Assembly (NCBI GenBank): GCA_017964055.1 | Contig: JAGCSS010000147.1 | Location: forward strand, 1-6,423 | Reading direction: 5' to 3' | Length of the DNA: 6,423 nt | From: Lachnospiraceae bacterium | Lineage (GTDB): Bacteria; Bacillota; Clostridia; Lachnospirales; Lachnospiraceae | In this document: piece after piece, positions 5,436 to 6,423 of the stretch | How positions within the stretch are numbered: position 1 is the first letter of the stretch | How the letters are laid out: every line of letters begins with the position of its first letter | Program-made: the position numbers and the translations under genes | The notes under the pieces: generated by a model | Told to the model about the DNA's origin: nothing | Database searches by the model: none | The model's input: the letters and a program-made list of their open reading frames with translations, nothing else

Positions 5436-6362
5436 ATGAGCGAAAAGAGCAATCTGCTTGCGGCATTTATGGTTCCGCATCCTCCGCTGATCGTTCCGGC
5501 GGTCGGAAAAGGCGGTGAAAAAAGCATCGAAGAGACGACGCGGGCATACGAGCGCGTGGCTGATGAGATCGCGGCGTTAAAGCCCGAGACGATCATCATC
5601 ACGAGCCCCCACAGCGTGATGTACAGCGATTATTTCCATATTTCTCCCGGAAAAGGCGCGAGCGGGAATCTCGGAGATTTCGGCGCGCGTGATGTGAAGT
5701 TTGATGTCGAGTATGATACTACACTTGTAGACAGAATCTGCGATATCGCACAGGATGCGGATTTCCCTGCCGGGAAGCTCGGCGAGCGATCGAAGAACCT
5801 CGACCACGGGACGATGGTCCCTCTCTGGTTCATCACGCAAAAATACAGGGATTTTAAGCTGGTCAGATGCGGACTGTCGGGCTTCGGACTCACCGATCAC
5901 TACCGTCTCGGAAAGATAATGAAGCAGGCGATCGACGAGCTCGGACGCAGGACGGTCATCGTTGCGAGCGGCGATCTCTCGCACAAGCTGAAGGCGAGCG
6001 GACCTTACGGCTTCGCGCCCGAAGGACCGCAGTACGACGAGCGGATCATGGATGTCTGCGGGAGAGCGGCGTTCGGGGAGCTGTTTGATTTTGATTCCGA
6101 TCTCTGTGACAAAGCGGCCGAATGCGGACACAGATCGTTCGTGATAATGGCCGGGGCTTTTGACGGAATGGCTGTGAGCGCGGAGAAGCTCTCGCACCAG
6201 GACGTGACAGGAGTCGGCTACGGTATCTGCATTTTCAGGCCAGAAGGACCCGATGAGAACAGGCATTTTCTTAAAGACTATATAGAGCGGACGGAGCGGG
6301 GACTCGATGATGCGGCAATGAGTGCCGATCCTTATGTAAGACTTGCATACAGGACGATATAA
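5436..6362 (+). CDS. AmmeMemoRadiSam system protein A, LigB/MEMO-like N-terminal part, ending at an in-frame TAA
   Basis: A 308-residue reading that begins at ATG 5436 (AAAGGAG 7 nt upstream; the frame is closed above by TGA 5403-5405). Residues 7-268 form a LigB/MEMO-like domain related to class III extradiol dioxygenases: FMVPHPPLIVP (11-21, His15), IITSPHSVMYSDYF (54-67, His59), KNLDHGTMVPL (120-130, His124), VIVASGDLSHKL (174-185, His183), YGFAPEGPQYD (191-201), AAECGHRSF (227-235) and VGYGICIF (260-267). The His residues are plausible metal ligands by family analogy. In the fused proteins of Clostridia this domain is joined to a C-terminal AMMECR1 domain and partnered with a radical SAM protein; the reaction is not established. 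Residues 298-308 (DPYVRLAYRTI) already belong to the first AMMECR1 helix, where TAA 6360-6362 cuts the frame. The product is therefore about 150-170 residues shorter than the usual fusion. The LigB-like domain itself appears complete. Confidence 0.85.
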   Translation: MSEKSNLLAAFMVPHPPLIVPAVGKGGEKSIEETTRAYERVADEIAALKPETIIITSPHSVMYSDYFHISPGKGASGNLGDFGARDVKFDVEYDTTLVDRICDIAQDADFPAGKLGERSKNLDHGTMVPLWFITQKYRDFKLVRCGLSGFGLTDHYRLGKIMKQAIDELGRRTVIVASGDLSHKLKASGPYGFAPEGPQYDERIMDVCGRAAFGELFDFDSDLCDKAAECGHRSFVIMAGAFDGMAVSAEKLSHQDVTGVGYGICIFRPEGPDENRHFLKDYIERTERGLDDAAMSADPYVRLAYRTI

Positions 6363-6423
6363 GAGTATATTCTTTGTAACAGGAAGCTCGCGATACACGA
6401 CGATCTGCCCGATGAGATGAGGA
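6363..6423 (+). pseudogene. Start of the AMMECR1 domain, in frame directly after the TAA (runs off the window)
   Basis: In the same frame as the preceding gene, the bases after TAA read EYILCNRKLAIHDDLPDEM and stay open to the window end. This continues the AMMECR1 N-terminal pattern, recalled as DPYVRLAxxxIExYI followed by a variable stretch and LPxEL/M. The stop takes the place of the usual acidic residue in that helix; GAA to TAA is a single-base change. No frameshift is needed. The first in-frame ATG (6417) has no clear ribosome site and lies past the first helix, so separate translation as a full domain is unlikely. Either the gene is broken by a nonsense mutation or the base call is wrong. 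Confidence 0.65.

Noticed and set aside
5393..5518. Small frame beginning ATGAAGGAGGTGAG upstream of and overlapping the AmmeMemoRadiSam start
   Set aside because: The AAGGAGGTG resembles a perfect ribosome site, but it overlaps the predicted -10/start region; the only starts it could serve are out of frame with the gene and give a low-complexity peptide.
6360..6362. TAA read as a recoded sense codon
   Set aside because: Known bacterial recoding uses UGA (Sec) or UAG (Pyl), and two other genes in this window end normally at TAA.
5577..6398. 273-codon open frame on the - strand opposite the AmmeMemoRadiSam gene
   Set aside because: Shadow of a strongly conserved + strand gene; no domain is recognisable and no ribosome site stands out.

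Overview
The window is ordinary chromosomal, gene-dense bacterial DNA. It is moderately GC-rich, with strong AGGAG-type ribosome binding sites and extended -10 promoters. The protein families (peptidase T-like M20, short trans-sulfuration PLP enzyme, PatB/MalY aminotransferase, Dabb protein, fused LigB/AMMECR1 'AmmeMemoRadiSam' protein) together suggest an anaerobic Bacillota of class Clostridia, possibly Lachnospiraceae-like. This placement is inferred from family content and signal style, not from a marker gene. No rRNA, tRNA, CRISPR array, insertion sequence or phage gene is visible.

Layout: (1) 1-227 is the 3' end of a LysR-type regulator that enters from the left edge. (2) 228-422 is intergenic, with a good extended -10 promoter (273-301) and a GC-rich hairpin (342-370). 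(3) 423-4950 is a probable four-gene operon on +: a two-domain GNAT acetyltransferase, a peptidase T-like M20 metallopeptidase, a cystathionine gamma-synthase/lyase-family PLP enzyme, and a PatB/MalY-type C-S lyase (cystathionine beta-lyase). The first three are 9-10 nt apart; the fourth follows a 90-nt gap. (4) 4938-5234 is a Dabb-domain protein on -, whose 3' end overlaps the C-S lyase tail-to-tail by 13 nt. (5) 5235-5435 is a divergent intergenic region with a promoter for each flanking gene, a hairpin in the Dabb leader, and a terminator-like hairpin plus T7 tract superimposed on the rightward promoter. (6) 5436-6362 is the LigB/MEMO-like half of an AmmeMemoRadiSam system protein A.

The most notable point is at the right edge. 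The LigB-like frame stops at a TAA (6360-6362), yet the same frame continues beyond it with what reads as the start of the AMMECR1 domain. The stop sits inside the conserved first helix of that domain, so the fused gene looks interrupted by one nonsense codon (real mutation, strain variant or base error).

Functionally, the two PLP enzymes together would convert cysteine plus an activated homoserine to cystathionine and then to homocysteine, pyruvate and ammonia, i.e. trans-sulfuration towards methionine. The GNAT and M20 genes upstream, next to a LysR regulator, loosely recall the acetylate/deacetylate/C-S-cleave salvage of modified cysteines known in Bacillus, but that parallel is a hypothesis. 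No clearly new defence or mobile system is present.
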